DNA from: Brucella pseudogrignonensis
GTDB lineage: Bacteria; Pseudomonadota; Alphaproteobacteria; Rhizobiales; Rhizobiaceae
Reading direction: 5' to 3'
DNA: 64,000 bases
Assembly (NCBI RefSeq): GCF_032190615.1
Contig: NZ_JAVLAT010000002.1
Coordinates: 734,001-798,000 of the forward strand
Within the stretch, counting starts at the first letter, position 1; each line of letters begins with the position of its first letter. Shown piece by piece: positions 63,461 to 64,000 of this stretch. A program made the translations under genes and the position numbers. The notes under the pieces are model-generated. The model did no database searches. It had not been told where the DNA came from and saw nothing but the letters and a program-made list of their open reading frames with translations.

Positions 63461-64000
63461 TTACCAGCCAGAACCTTCAAGTTCTGTCAGTTCGACTTCA
63501 AGCAATTCAAGGTTTTCAGCCGCGGTGCCATTGCCAGAAAGGGTCTTGTGGACAGCATTCCAGAACTTGGCAGAAACCTCGTTATATTTCACCTTTGTGG
63601 CTGCCGATGGGCGCGGTACTGCGTTTTGAAATATCGGTTTCCAGTTGGCCATAAATGGCTGCGCTGCGATGATTTCCTGATCATCATAGAGCGCTTCAAT
63701 GGTCGGGAGACGCGAGATTTCGATGGCCTGCATTTTCTGCACTTCCGGGGAAGCGAGATATTTCACCAGTTCAACCGCAGCATCTTGCTTGGTTGAGTAT
63801 TTGGATACAGCCAGGTTCCAGCCACCCAGTGCAGAGGAGGGCGCTTCACCTTCCGTGCCAGCTGGCAGAGGCGCGACGTCAAATTTGCCTTTAACTGCGC
63901 TATCGTCATTATTTCCGAGTGCATAAGCATAAGGCCAGTTGCGCATAAAGACGGCGTTCCCCGTCTGCCAGACACCGCGCGACTCTTCTTCCTGATAAGC
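63461..64000 (-). CDS. thuE: Disaccharide-binding protein ThuE-like, C-terminal part (cut by window edge)
   Basis: The last 179 residues of a CUT1 extracellular solute-binding protein are visible, including NAVFMRNWPYAYALGNND, FDVAPLPAGTEGEAPSSALG and a helical C-terminus with PSAATKVKYNEVSAKFWN. The reading frame is open to the window end, so the signal peptide and N-lobe lie beyond it. It heads the thu operon, 83 bp before thuF. Confidence 0.93.
   Translation of the reverse strand, partial: AYQEEESRGVWQTGNAVFMRNWPYAYALGNNDDSAVKGKFDVAPLPAGTEGEAPSSALGGWNLAVSKYSTKQDAAVELVKYLASPEVQKMQAIEISRLPTIEALYDDQEIIAAQPFMANWKPIFQNAVPRPSAATKVKYNEVSAKFWNAVHKTLSGNGTAAENLELLEVELTELEGSGW

Overview
The window reads as chromosomal DNA of an alphaproteobacterium of the order Hyphomicrobiales, most likely the Ochrobactrum/Brucella group. 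This is inferred from an Omp25/Omp31-type outer-membrane protein, RIME-like palindromic intergenic repeats, a rhizobial-type thuEFGKAB operon, the xylose ABC divergon and dense sugar ABC transport. No marker gene was compared, so the genus is a judgement.

Layout. 1-4.1 kb: housekeeping genes (start of an M3 peptidase, mgtE, typA). 4.1-11.6 kb, minus strand: a codA-like deaminase, a BMP-type binding protein, an amidase and a nucleoside/nucleobase-type ABC transporter, tightly overlapping. 11.8-13.8 kb: a YigZ/IMPACT protein and a diguanylate cyclase with a duplicated sensor. 14.1-23.1 kb: a cluster resembling the decaprenyl-phospho-D-arabinose pathway (HAD-UbiA phosphoribosyltransferase, DprE1-like FAD oxidase, small DMT transporter, NAD-epimerase, class III aminotransferase), then an IS1182-like element whose transposase is broken by a 17-bp tandem duplication, then a convergent GT-C-like membrane protein. 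23.3-29.4 kb: a sugar or polyol ABC transporter with a TIM-barrel isomerase and an oxidoreductase. 29.6-31.2 kb: an EptA-type phosphoethanolamine transferase. 31.2-39.4 kb: the complete xylose system, xylA-xylB-lacI-type regulator divergent from xylFGH. 39.4-40.7 kb: a UraA-type permease.

41.1-49.9 kb is accessory and decayed. A tRNA-Pro(GGG) is followed at once by a broken integrase, small phage ORFs, a divergent pair of Arc-type repressors (one frameshifted) and a shattered KilA-N antirepressor, which together look like the relic of a phage immunity region. After mgtC, an omp25/31 gene, blc and cytochrome b561 come a tRNA-Gln-like sequence, a zinc-ribbon protein, IS110 and IS3 remnants and a RIME-like element at their junction.

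50.0-58.6 kb is the most interesting unit: a FecCD-type iron-chelate importer with its own TonB-dependent receptor, an IclR regulator and an NtaA-type FMN monooxygenase. Two promoter regions share a near-identical 17-bp quasi-palindrome. I infer a system that imports a metal chelate and then oxidises the ligand, controlled by IclR. 58.6-64.0 kb: a thuEFGKAB operon for trehalose, sucrose or related disaccharides, cut by the window end within thuE.
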